Of a stretch of 64,000 bases of DNA, positions 1 to 9,361 are shown piece after piece. This stretch comes from Carya illinoinensis (taxonomy: Eukaryota > Streptophyta > Magnoliopsida > Fagales > Juglandaceae). How positions within the stretch are numbered: the first letter of the stretch is position 1; each line of letters begins with the position of its first letter. The position numbers and the translations under genes were made by a program. The stretch covers positions 39,716,501-39,780,500 of the forward strand of contig NC_056752.1 in assembly GCF_018687715.1 (NCBI RefSeq), written 5' to 3'. Below the pieces are notes generated by a model. It worked only from the letters and a program-made list of their open reading frames with translations. It searched no databases and was not told the DNA's origin.

Positions 1-478
1 GATATACGCCGATTGGTGGTCAGCCATCGGATATCCACTTTTCAGGAGTTAGTGGATGTGGCCACCCTTATAGAGCGGGAAAATAATCTGTGTATGGGAT
101 CCCCTTCAGGGCAAAAGAGGCGGAGTTTTTCTGGTGAAGGAAGCAGCTCGGGTTCGCCTCAGAAGTTTGTTCAGCGGACTGGAACCCGATCTCAAGCATC
201 CTCCAGTGTTCGCATGGGAGGACGTATGCCTGTTTGTGGGGTTTGTAATAGAGCTCATGAGGGCGAGTGTCGCACGAGTAGCGGACCCCAGTGTTATCGG
301 TGCGGTCAAGTGGGACATATAGTTCGGGATTGCCCCGTTAGAGCTCAAGGAAGCCGTGGAGGTAGACACGGTGGAAGAACCAACCCGAGACAAGCAGTGC
401 AAGCCCGGGTTTATGCTGTCACGCCCGGAGAGGTGGACGATGAGGCACCAGCGACCCATGATGCTGGAGTAATCACAG
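1..478 (+). pseudogene. gag: gag C-terminal part, chromovirus copy A (partial at window edge)
   Basis: The frame is open from base 1, so the gene continues left of the window. It encodes the end of the retrotransposon capsid domain followed by the nucleocapsid. A CCHC zinc knuckle (CYRCGQVGHIVRDC) lies at about nt 292-333, embedded in a basic Gly/Arg-rich segment, as expected for RNA packaging. The frame ends in ...DAGVITG, the usual gag-to-protease linker of Tekay-like elements. It then runs into a GT splice donor and a TAA stop at 487-489. If the candidate intron 479-577 is removed, translation continues into pol without interruption. I see no internal stop in the visible part. Confidence 0.85.
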
Positions 479-577
479 GTATGGATTAATTTAATCTTTT
501 AAGTTGGATTTATTTTTGGTATATTTGGTTTCTTCGTTGTTTTTTTTTGGATTTCATGGGTTGTGTGTTTGGTTCAG
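479..577 (+). other. candidate spliceosomal intron between gag and pol, copy A
   Basis: The segment begins GTATGG and ends GGTTCAG. It is strongly T-rich, 99 nt long, and carries an in-frame TAA at 487-489. Removing it joins ...VITG to RVRLYEFY directly ahead of the protease motif DSGAS, with the glycine codon split G|GA. The copy B counterpart (18961-19058) is 98 nt, one base shorter, yet its removal also restores one frame. Splicing is inferred. Reinitiation at ATG 547 is the alternative. Confidence 0.7.
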
Positions 578-3500
578 GAAGAGTCCGTTTGTATGAGTTT
601 TATGCTTGTACCTTGTTTGATTCTGGTGCTTCACGATCGTTTGTGTCTTCCACATTTGCTCGGGTGTGTAACTTGGTCACGGAACCGTTGCCGAAGGCTA
701 TGGTAGTGGCGCTGCCCGACGGCGAGATGGTGTGGTGTTCCAAGGTTGCTTTGGGATGCCCGTTAAATTTTGAGGGAAGATTTTTGGATGCCGATCTGGT
801 GGTATTCAAGCTGTTGGGTTTTGATATCATCCTCGGGATGGATTGGCTATACCGATATTCTGCGACTATTAATTGCAGAAGTCGGACGATTAGCTTTCAG
901 CTTCTGGATGGTGATTGTCTGGAATTTGCAGGGAGTAGATTAAAAGAAAAGCCGATGATTATATCGGCGATACAGGCAAGAAGAGAGATTGCATGGGGAG
1001 CGGATGCATTCTTGGTTCAGATGGTGTCCACGCCGTCTGAGAAGAAGTCCTTGGCAGACATTCCAGTTGTGGAAGAGTTCCCCGATGTGTTTGTGGATGA
1101 CTTGCCCGGACTACCCCCCGTGCGAGAGATGGAGTTTGTTATAGACTTGGAACCTGGAGCGGCTCCTGTGCATAAGGCTCCTTACCGCATGGCACCGGCT
1201 GAATTGAAAGAGTTGAAGACTCAGTTGCAAGAATTAGTAGAGAAGGGGTTTATTCAGCCTAGTACGTCGCCGTGGGGTGCACCAGTTTTATTTGTTAAAA
1301 AGAAAGATGGAACCCTTCGTATGTGCATTGACTATAGGGAGTTGAACAAGGTGACCATCAAAAATAAATACCCTCTCCCGCGGATTGATGACTTGTTTGA
1401 CCAACTTCAGGGGGCAGCGGTGTTCTCTAAAATTGATCTGAGGTCGGGATACTACCAGCTGAGAATCAGAGAGCAGGATGTGCCGAAAACTGCCTTCAGG
1501 TCGAGGTATGGACACTATGAATTTAAAGTGATGCCGTTTGGGCTAGCTAATGCTCCTGCCGCTTTCATGGATTTAATGAATCGGGTGTTCCAACCTTATC
1601 TGGATTCCTTCGTGGTAGTATTTATTGATGATATACTGATTTATTCCCGAGATATTGAAGAGCATGTGTATCATCTTAGTCTGGTACTTGAGAAATTGAG
1701 AGAGCACCAGTTGTATGCCAAGCTCAGCAAGTGTGAGTTCTGGTTGGAAGAAGTTAAATTTCTTGGGCATGTAATTTCCCAGGGTGGGGTGGCAGTTGAT
1801 CCCAGTAAGGTAGAAGCCATTTTGTCATGGCCACGCCCAACTACAGTACGCGAGATCAGGAGTTTCTTGGGGCTCGCCGGTTACTACCGAAGGTTTGTTG
1901 AGGGTTTTGCTCGCTTATCCGGACCTCTCACAGCTTTGACTCGGAAGAATACAGAATTTGTTTGGTCAGAGAAATGTGAGAGAAGCTTCCAGGAATTGAA
2001 GAACAGGTTGACGACGGCACCAGTGTTAGCACTCCCAGAACCGCATAAGCCGTTTGTAGTCTTCAGTGATGCGTCTAAGTTCGGTTTGGGTTGTGTCCTT
2101 ATGCAGGAAGGACGGGTTGTAGCCTATGCATCTCGTCAGCTTAAGGACCATGAGAAGAATTATCCGACGCATGATCTAGAGTTGGCTGCGATTGTTTTTG
2201 CACTCAAGATCTGGCGGCATTTCTTGTATGGGGAAGCTTGTGAGGTATTTACTGATCATAAGAGCTTGAAGCATTTGTTTTCCCAGAAAAATTTGAATAT
2301 GAGGCAGAGGCGTTGGCTAGAGCTAATCAGTGACTATCAGTGTGAGATCAAGTACCACCCGGGGAAGGCTAATATAGTTGCTGATGCTTTGAGTCGGAAG
2401 TCTCATTTGGAAGATGAAGCCGGGCCGTCAGAAATGGATTCGTTACTTTATGGGATGAGAAGGCTCCTTATAGAGAGTTCGCAGCAAGTAGAGATTTTGT
2501 CTTCAGTTCTGGACATTCGGGTAATAGATTTTGAAGAATTGAAAGCTCTCCAAAGAAAGGATCAGAAGCTGCTGAACATCAGGAAAAGAGTCCGAAAATC
2601 TCGAGGGCCGTTGCACTATAGCATGGATAGTGATGGAATACTTCGGTTCCGAGATCGCAGAGTGATCCCAAAGGACTCAGATTTCAAGGAACGGATCATG
2701 GCGGAAGCTCATGCGGCCCCGTATTCAGTTCATCCCGGCAGTACAAAGATGTATCGAGACTTGAAGAAAAATTACTGGTGGGATGGAATGAAGAAGGACG
2801 TTGCCTTATATGTGGAGAAATGCCACACGTGTCGTCAGGTAAAGGCCGAGCATCAGAGACCTGCAGGTATGCTCCAACCCCTCCCTATTCCTGAGTGGAA
2901 GTGGGATGACATCACGATGGATTTCGTAGTGGGTTTGCCGAGAACACCTAGTGGGAAGAATTCTGTTTGGGTGATTGTGGACCGGTTAACGAAGAGTGCT
3001 CATTTTCTGCCTGTTAACAACACTGACTCTTTGGGTAAGTTGACTCGTTTGTATGTCAAGGAGATAGTGCGACTACACGGTGTACCGAAGAGTATAGTGT
3101 CGGATCGAGACCCGAGGTTTACGTCGCAGTTCTGGAAGAGTTTGCAGGCAGCTTTGGGTACTAAGTTGAAGTTCAGTACTGCTTATCACCCGCAGACAGA
3201 CGGCCAGTCAGAGCGCACCATACAGACCTTGGAAGACATGTTGAGAGCTTGTGCCCTGGAATTCCAAGGGAGTTGGGAAAATCATTTGCCGCTCATTGAG
3301 TTTGCCTACAATAACAGCTACCATGCGACCATTCAGATGGCTCCCTATGAAGCTCTTTATGGAAGAAAGTGTAGGTCGCCCTTGTGTTGGGATGAAGTTG
3401 GGGAGAGTAGGGTAATTGGACCCGAAATAATTCAGGAAATGCAAAGCCAAGTCCGGATCATCAGAGAAAAAATGGCGGCAGCTCAGAGTCGCCAGAAAAG

Positions 3501-3831
3501 CTACGCTGATACCAGGAGGAGAGAATTGTCATTTGAAATTGGTGATTGGGTTTATCTTAAAGTCTCTCCCATGAGAGGTGTTAAGCGTTTTGGTAAGAAA
3601 AAGAAACTAGATCCGAGGTACGTCGGCCCTTTTCAGATTCTGGAGAGAGTAGGGTCCGTCGCCTATAGAGTTGCTTTGCCGGATTATTTTGGAGATGTTC
3701 ATGACGTCTTCCATGTATCATCCCTGAAGAAGAGCTTTGGACAGCAAGAGCCACGTTTCGTCGACCCAGCAGGTATTCAGTTGCAACCGGATCTCACTTA
3801 CGAGGTTGTTCCGTCGCAGATTTTGGATTAG
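578..3831 (+). pseudogene. pol: pol (protease-RT-RNase H-integrase), copy A, truncated chromodomain
   Basis: This enzymatic polyprotein would mature and replicate the element and integrate its cDNA. In order it has an aspartic protease with DSGAS at about nt 622, RT with palm motif FIDD near nt 1621, RNase H starting near [10 protein letters not shown] at about nt 2062, an integrase HHCC zinc-binding region near nt 2710-2840, and the DDE core (TMDF about 2917, SDRDPRF about 3098, DGQSER about 3200). An ATG at 547 precedes it, but the first codons from there fall inside the candidate intron. The frame is open until TAG at 3829-3831, where copy B has TGG. The stop removes nearly all of the C-terminal chromodomain, which normally targets the integrase to modified histones. 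The catalytic residues I checked are present. Confidence 0.92.
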
Positions 3832-3836
3832 AAGGA

Positions 3837-3922
3837 GCAACAGTTGAGGTCCAAGACGATACCTTTAGTTAAAGCAACAGTTGAGGTCCAAGACAATACC
3901 TTTGGATTGGAAGGAGCAACAT
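3837..3922 (+). repeat. short tandem duplication at the pol/LTR deletion junction
   Basis: A segment of about 36 bp starting GCAACAGTTGAGGTCCAAGA occurs at 3837 and again at about 3874, with a partial third match (GGAAGGAGCAACATTTGA) just before LTR-like sequence begins. The normal pol end, polypurine tract and first half of the 3' LTR are absent between here and about 3922. This looks like a deletion junction with templated filler. Confidence 0.7.
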
Positions 3923-4892
3923 TTGATTTATGTGATTGGATCTTTTTTATGTGCTTTGTTATGGCATTACATGATGCATGCACGTGTGTTGTGGGTTTAT
4001 GAGAAAAGCCTGTGTTTTGGCGTGAGTGTGTCGCGGGTGCGTGGGTATCACGAGCCCAAGCCGGGATGGGTTATTATCTCGGTGGAGCTCCTCTGGTCAC
4101 TCGGGAGCGGAATAAACTGAGTGATGTCCCCTGAGTTATCGAAAGCGATAATGGGAGCGGGACTAGGGGGTGCTTGGCTACGAACGCGCCGGGCGCGGAA
4201 CCGGGCATCGGCCTACTCACCGACTCCGTGGCCCTTCGCTGGCGAGGGCTAGAGGATGCTTGGCTACGCACGCGCGGGGCGCGGAACTGGGCATCGCTCG
4301 TTGGGTGTCACATGCGTGGCGGTACTCTGCGGTGTGACACTGGAGCCAGGGTGTGCGGATGACCCCTAGGGGAGGTCATGGTGCATACGGTTAAAATTGG
4401 ATAATGGTTTGAGATGTCAAATGTGTCTTTTGGCGTGCGTGGAAAACTTGTGTTTTACGGGTTTGTGCATTGGGCATGTTTCATGCATCTTGTTTGAGTT
4501 ATATGTGTTTTTATCTGGTAGTGTTTGGGTTTTACTTACCTGCGGAACCATTTGTGGTTCCGTAGCTTTTGGTGCAGGAGTTGAGGAGGAGGAGGAAGAG
4601 GCTGAGCCCGAGGATGCGGCTCCGCCGGGTTGCTGATGTTATCTTTTTATTTGTTTAAAACTGCATTTGTGTTTTGTAATATTTTATCTATGTATGTCTT
4701 AAACAGCTTGTATTACGTTAAGAAAAATTCTGGTACTTAGTTATGACTTTCTTATCCGCTGCGTGTCTCTCTGTACACAATTGCTGCCTTGCACACACTC
4801 GGCACCCGTCGATGGGATGGTGACCCGGGGTGTCACCATCCGGACGTCTCAATTTCCCCGTGTTCGGGCGTGGGGATTTTGGGGGCGTCACA
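3922..4892 (+). repeat. 3' LTR remnant of copy A (second half only)
   Basis: The sequence aligns by eye with the last kilobase of the LTRs at 15257-17417 and 22561-24726. It shares the GATGGGTTATTATCTCGGTG block, the GCTTGGCTACG blocks, the TTACTTACCTGCGGAACC block and the end GGGGGCGTCACA. It has only one unit of the GGCCAAATG...TTTTGGCG minisatellite that the copy B LTRs carry in several units. Around 3940-4010 it looks closer to the diverged LTR at 6756-8622 than to the copy B LTRs, so it may belong to another subfamily. Confidence 0.85.
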
Positions 4893-5894
4893 AAGTGGAT
4901 GCATTATTATCAATATTTAATTTTTCTAATTTGCTAGAGATTTGTTCTAGTAAATTTTCTTTAGTCTTGGAAAAACTAGATTTTAAGTGAGCAGGTATTT
5001 CATGAGGAATAAACAAAAGAATTTCTTTAACTTCTTTAACAGGAGTTTTAATAGGAGATATTAAGTTTTCAATTCTTTCTAATTATTTACTCATGGTTTT
5101 TAAACATAAATTAGTATAGTTATTTTGTTGGATTATATTATTAGTATTTTTAGTTTCTGGAGAAGTTAATCTCTTTATTGGTGATGCCAATATTTGTGTA
5201 TTTCTTTGATTATACTTAATAGCTTCAAAAGGAGGGTATTCTTCATAAATAATTTGATTATTTTCTACTTTAACCCATTGGTTAGTAGTCCTATTTATAG
5301 TCGACAACTGATTTGATTTATATATTTCAAACCATATGAAGAAAGGTATATTAATTTGTATACTTTCTAAATATTCATAGTATTTTATTTAGATATAATC
5401 TCTTTCATATAATCTTGTTTAAGATATTCTTTATTAATTTTAAATTCTTTTTTACTCAGGGTAAATATTTGGGCGTCATCTCCAACTACTTGTGAATAGG
5501 TTGGAGAATAAGGTTCTTTATTCTGATGAGGATTAGAAGAGGATGCTGAATCAGGGTGATTGACTAAATATATAGGTGTATCAATAATATTTCCAGAAAT
5601 AACTCCCCAGACTTGAGTATCTAGATTTTGAGATCTGGTATCAAAATTTTGTGTTTTATTTCTAGAGACTGAAGTAATTGCATATCTATTATCAAAATAT
5701 TGAGACCTATTCCTACTGATTGTAGATCGTGGTGTATGGAAGCTGGAGGGTGCTGGAGAAGAATAATGAGAAAATGATTTCCTAAAAGGTTGAAAGGCAA
5801 TTTGGATTGTTCCGTCCTGGTTTTGATCTATATAATCTAAATCATCTTTATAATTATTTTCTACATTCGGTAATGGAATAATATTTTCTAATTG
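4893..5894 (-). pseudogene. EPRV-1 linker/coiled-coil region between movement protein and capsid
   Basis: On the minus strand this is the same Asn/Ser/Pro-rich polyprotein linker as EPRV-2 14062-15256. It is broken by stops and indels, and its longest open piece is 5083-5307. The first stop after the movement protein (TAG, about 5895) corresponds to TGG in EPRV-2 (near 15204), so it is a single G-to-A change on the coding strand. The function of this region is unknown; in related polyproteins it separates the movement and capsid modules. Confidence 0.7.
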
Positions 5895-6635
5895 CTATTC
5901 ATTAGGAAGAGTAATCTGATTCCAATGAATTTGTTTAGGAATTTGTATGCTAGAATTTGGTGTACTAGATTGTAATAATAATGTGTAGCCTTTTGGACTA
6001 GTAATGAGAGCTTGTGGCTCTAATGTTGTTTTCATTAATTTATAATGGATCCTATATACTACAGTTAAAGGATGTGATCCTTTCATCATATGATAGCCAT
6101 TTGTTTTAATATTTAATGTTAAGGCATGTAGAATATTAGAGTCAAATAATGAAAGTGAATAATTAGGATAACAGTTAAAATATATTGGACCTTGAAATAA
6201 ACTAGATTCAACCATGCCAAGTAATGAATTATAGAAATTATAATGTCTTCCATCTCTTAAACAGAGTAATACAGAAGCATTTAGTCCATTTCTGGTAAGT
6301 GGTTTTACAGCCACTTGTACCAATCCAGTATGTATAAATGAATATTTCTGCTCCTTATGGTGTTTAATGGCTTCTTTTATTAATAATTGTAATGATTCAT
6401 GATCATTATTTAGGCTAATAGTTTTTTCTACTGTTTTAATTGTATAATTTGTAAGGAATGATAATTTTGAAGAAAAAGTTGAATGTTTATATATTTGATT
6501 TTTAGGTACATTAGGAATTGTCCAATCTTGTAAATTTCTTTCTATGTCTATGATGCTATAATCTTCTTGATTTACATTTTCAGTTTCTAAAGGTGTGTTA
6601 ACAGTAGATGTTTCAGGTTTGAATAAAGAATTCAT
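5895..6635 (-). pseudogene. movement protein (30K superfamily), EPRV-1
   Basis: An uninterrupted 246-codon segment starts at the ATG at 6635. Its centre (about residues 95-165) holds the conserved core of caulimovirid cell-to-cell movement proteins, with an internal LCLRDGRHYNF stretch followed by a SLFQGP segment. In the virus this protein modifies plasmodesmata. The frame ends at a TAG that reads TGG in the paralogue, so it was originally the N-terminal part of a longer polyprotein. It is a fossil: its neighbours are broken and no intact downstream capsid or RT remains attached. Confidence 0.8.
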
Positions 6636-6755
6636 TGAAACAGAATTTTATGCAAAGATTTCCTATATAAAAGAGAAATAAGTAGATTAAGATCTTGAGG
6701 GAAAACCACCGGGACCACCCTTAAAGCCTCTTTGGCAAGAACGGGCTAACTAATG

Positions 6756-8622
6756 GACAAAACCCATATAACATAATTTTCCACACACGCCAAAAATCCT
6801 ATTTGGCCCAAAAACACATCTTTTCCAAAAACCACGCCAAAAGTCACATTTGGCCTCTATAACCGTCTCAAACCAAAAACTATTTTTACCCGTATGCACC
6901 ATGACCTCCCCTAGGGGTCATCCGCACACCCTGGCTCCAGTGCCACACCGCAGAGTACCACCACGCATGTGACACCTAACGAGCGATGCCCAGTTCCACG
7001 CCCCGCGTGTTCGTAGCCAAGCATCCTCTAGCCCTCACCAGCGAAGGGCCACGGAGTCGATGCGTAGGGCGATGCCCGATTCCGCGCCTGGCGCGTTCAT
7101 AGCCAAGCAAACCCTAGCCCCCGCTCCCGTTGTTGCCCAGCGACAACCCAGGGGACATCACTCAGTTTATTCCGCTCCCGAGTGACCAGAGGAGCTCCAC
7201 CGAGATAATACCCCATCCCGGCTTGGGGTCGTGATACACACACACCCGTAAGTCCACTTACGCCAATAAACAGGTTTTTCTCAATTAAACAAAAGCACAC
7301 GTGCATGCATCATGTAAATGCTATAACAATGCACAAAAATAAACAACCAACATAAATCAAATAAACAAGCAACTCCGTCCTCCATCCATCCGACCCCGAA
7401 CTCCTCGGACTCAGTCCGAAATCAACCAACCAGCAGATAAAATTATTGAATGAGCAATATATATTTAAATCTAAAAATAGAGTTTGGAAAATACTTACAG
7501 CGCTATATTATTGAACGGCGGAGGAAGAGCAACGTAACAGTGTAATTTACACTGTTGCCGTGGGTAATAAATTACCCATTTTTGAACGGGGACAAACCAA
7601 GGCTTGGGATTGATAGGGAATGGCCTTGAAATATTTATGAAGCTAAGGGAAATGAGTTTTGGCCATGGGTGGTGGTGGAAACGGAGGTCGAAGGCCAAAA
7701 AGGGGCTGAACGGAGTTGAGCCCGTGGGAGCTGCTCCGGCAACGGATCGAGGCCAGAAATGGTTGGTTTAGGTCGGCAAGAGGTAGGGGAAGAAGTTGTG
7801 AAAAGATGGTAGCCGGAGGTGGTGCGACGGCGCCGAAAACGGTGAAAAATCGTATGGCTTGGAGGAGCTCGTGGCAGCTAACGGTGGCTCGGATGGAGGT
7901 GAAACTTGGTGGAGATGTTCACCGGTGAGAGGGGAAGAAAACTGGGTGGGTGGTGTAGGCCACGCCGCCGATGAGCGGCAGTTCTGGGCTGCGAAAGCAA
8001 CCGGCGATAGGGGCAAAAACAGAGCAGGTGCAGCAACTTCCGGCGGCTCTCGAAGGCTAACGGCTGGTCCGATGGCTCTGAAAATTGGTAGAGATGATCT
8101 ATGGTGGAAGGGGAAGAGAATGGTGGTGACGGTGCACTAAAGGGTGGCAGGACGGCGGATAACGGGGCTGACAAATAGGCGGCGACGGAAGGGAAAAAAA
8201 AAAAGGGCTGCTGCGTACGCGGGAGAGGAGGAAGAAGAAAGAAAAAGAAAAGGAAGAAAAAGAAGGAAAAAGAAAGAAAAAGAAAGAAAAGAAAAGGGAA
8301 AAGAAAAAGAGAAAAGAAATGAAATGAGGTCCAATCTCACCTCTGGAGTCCAACAACTGATCCAACGAAAATAAATTTAAAAGCAATAAAACTAAGAAAA
8401 TATTTTAAACACAACGTAAAGCTAAAATATAATAATTAACTAGTAAAAACAAACTATTTAATTTTAAATCCAAAGACAAGCTAAAATAAATTAAACAGCA
8501 ATTTAAATTCAACAGCAATTAAAATTCAATTAAAATCCGATAATTTAAAATAAAAGAAATATTATATTAATTAAATTAAAATATTCCTTCAGTGAAAATA
8601 CACATAAAAACGGGGTGTCACA
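6756..8622 (-). repeat. truncated inverted LTR of the chromovirus family
   Basis: This is the reverse complement of the chromovirus LTR, starting at the CACACACGCCAAAA block (its 5' side in this orientation is lost near 6756) and ending at ...GGTGTCACA at 8622. It retains the GCTTGGCTACGAACGCG-type blocks, the conserved AATACTTACAGCGC splice-donor-like site (about 7490-7503), the GC-rich segment, and the purine-rich tract (about 8190-8310) that is the complement of the LTR polypyrimidine tract. It is noticeably diverged from the copy B LTRs. Because one end is missing no target duplication can be seen. Confidence 0.85.
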
Positions 8623-8946
8623 CCTTATTTTCTGCATTTCATGCATTTATTTATTAATATTTATTCTATTATCTGTTAATATATCTATTATAATATATTA
8701 CACTATAGTTAATATACTATTGTATCTATATAATAAGTATATTATATAATATACTTATTATATAATATAGTCTAATATTAACAATAGTATAATAACTAAC
8801 GTATATTATACTATAGTTATATAGTTATTAACTATATAACTATATACCAGGATATATATAATATATATATAATAGCTAATCTAATAGATATATTAACAGA
8901 TAATAGAATAAATAATAATAAACAAATGCAGGAAATAAAGGCATGA
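8623..8946. repeat. TA-rich imperfect inverted repeat at the pararetrovirus end
   Basis: Bases 8632-8692 are an inverted copy of the leader segment 8880-8940; both contain ATTCTATTATCTGTTAATAT or its complement. Between the arms lies almost pure A/T, including the perfect palindrome around AATAAGTATATTATATAATA near 8729-8760. The arrangement resembles an inverted pararetroviral leader piece joined to TA-dinucleotide DNA. Confidence 0.75.
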
Positions 8947-8980
8947 ATAAAAGTAAAGATCAAAATAAGATAAACTCAAC

Positions 8981-8986
8981 TTTATT
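8981..8986 (-). terminator. pararetroviral poly(A) signal AATAAA
   Basis: AATAAA on the minus strand lies about 165 nt downstream of the TATA box at 9148-9156. In caulimovirids the poly(A) signal follows the pregenomic RNA start closely. It is bypassed on first passage and used after a full circle, giving a terminally redundant RNA. The spacing here fits that scheme. Use is not demonstrated. Confidence 0.6.
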
Positions 8987-9147
8987 GAAAACATAATACT
9001 TACAAGGAGATTAATTCTCAAAAGTTTGAAAGGCAGGAGACATGGAAAGGAGTTTACAAGAGAGAAGTTTTGAGAGTGACGAAAGAAAGGGACTAGGATT
9101 GGCTTCAGATGAGAATTTCTGAATGCCTTTCCTCACTTACAAACTGC

Positions 9148-9156
9148 CTATTTATA
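9148..9156 (-). promoter_or_regulatory. TATA box of the pararetroviral promoter
   Basis: TATAAATAG on the minus strand, downstream of all the viral ORFs and upstream of the leader, is where the single pregenomic RNA promoter of a caulimovirid is expected. Transcription would start near 9120 and run leftward. In the integrated form this points into the TA-rich hairpin, so it can no longer produce the viral RNA from this copy. Confidence 0.65.
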
Positions 9157-9283
9157 GACTCCAAAACAGTACCTTACAATAATATTACTGACATGTACAG
9201 TGACTCATACACAGTAAATAGGCGGCTACATTTATTAAACATGGGCGGCTAAACAGTAACTAGACAGCTGGATGATTCTTGAC

Positions 9284-9321
9284 TGACGAGCATCTTGAAC
9301 AGTGACGAGCATCTTAAACAG
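9284..9321 (-). promoter_or_regulatory. paired TGACG motifs (as-1-like) upstream of the viral TATA box
   Basis: The 19-bp unit TGACGAGCATCTTGAACAG at 9284-9302 is repeated with one change at 9303-9321, giving two TGACG cores 19 bp apart. Paired TGACG sites bound by TGA-class bZIP factors are the as-1 element known from the CaMV 35S promoter. These sites lie roughly 130-165 bp upstream of the TATA box in the minus orientation. Function is inferred from the motif only. Confidence 0.5.
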
Positions 9322-9361
9322 TGTTCTGATAATGGAAGAAAAGGACGATAATCTTTTGGAA

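Larger units (their letters stand above)
1..4892 (+). mobile_element. Ty3/gypsy chromovirus (Tekay/Del-like), copy A, 3' part
   Basis: This is the 3' portion of an LTR retrotransposon whose 5' LTR and start of gag lie left of the window. The order is gag zinc knuckle, candidate intron, protease, reverse transcriptase, RNase H, integrase, broken chromodomain, then a 3' LTR that lacks its first half. That order and the chromodomain-type tail are diagnostic of chromoviruses. It is almost identical at protein level to copy B at 15257-24726. The 3' LTR ends at 4892 in ...GCGTCACA and abuts pararetroviral sequence beginning AAGTG, which should be its target-site duplication. This copy cannot be autonomous, because the polypurine tract and the first half of the 3' LTR are gone. 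Confidence 0.93.
4893..6755 (-). mobile_element. endogenous pararetrovirus fragment EPRV-1 (Caulimoviridae)
   Basis: This is integrated pararetroviral DNA read on the minus strand: leader end, movement protein, then the linker toward the capsid. It parallels EPRV-2 (24727 to about 25535 plus 14163-15251) almost base for base, without the 9.5-kb retrotransposon insert, and so gives the empty site. Its left end is cut by chromovirus copy A at 4893. Its right end is cut near 6755 by an inverted, truncated LTR. The family assignment rests on the 30K-type movement protein and on linkage to capsid, protease and RT in EPRV-2. The arrangement resembles florendovirus-type endogenous elements; the genus is inference. 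Confidence 0.85.

Noticed and set aside
547..577. Separate pol ORF starting at ATG 547 (copy A) or 18998 (copy B) by reinitiation
   Set aside because: The first codons lie in T-rich text before the AG and differ between copies (MDFMGCVF versus [15 protein letters not shown]). The conserved protein begins exactly at the splice acceptor. Kept as an alternative only.
8144..8386. Lys/Arg-rich frame and antisense Phe/Ser-rich frame near 8144-8386
   Set aside because: Both arise from one purine-rich repeat tract (complement of the LTR polypyrimidine tract) inside an inverted LTR fragment.
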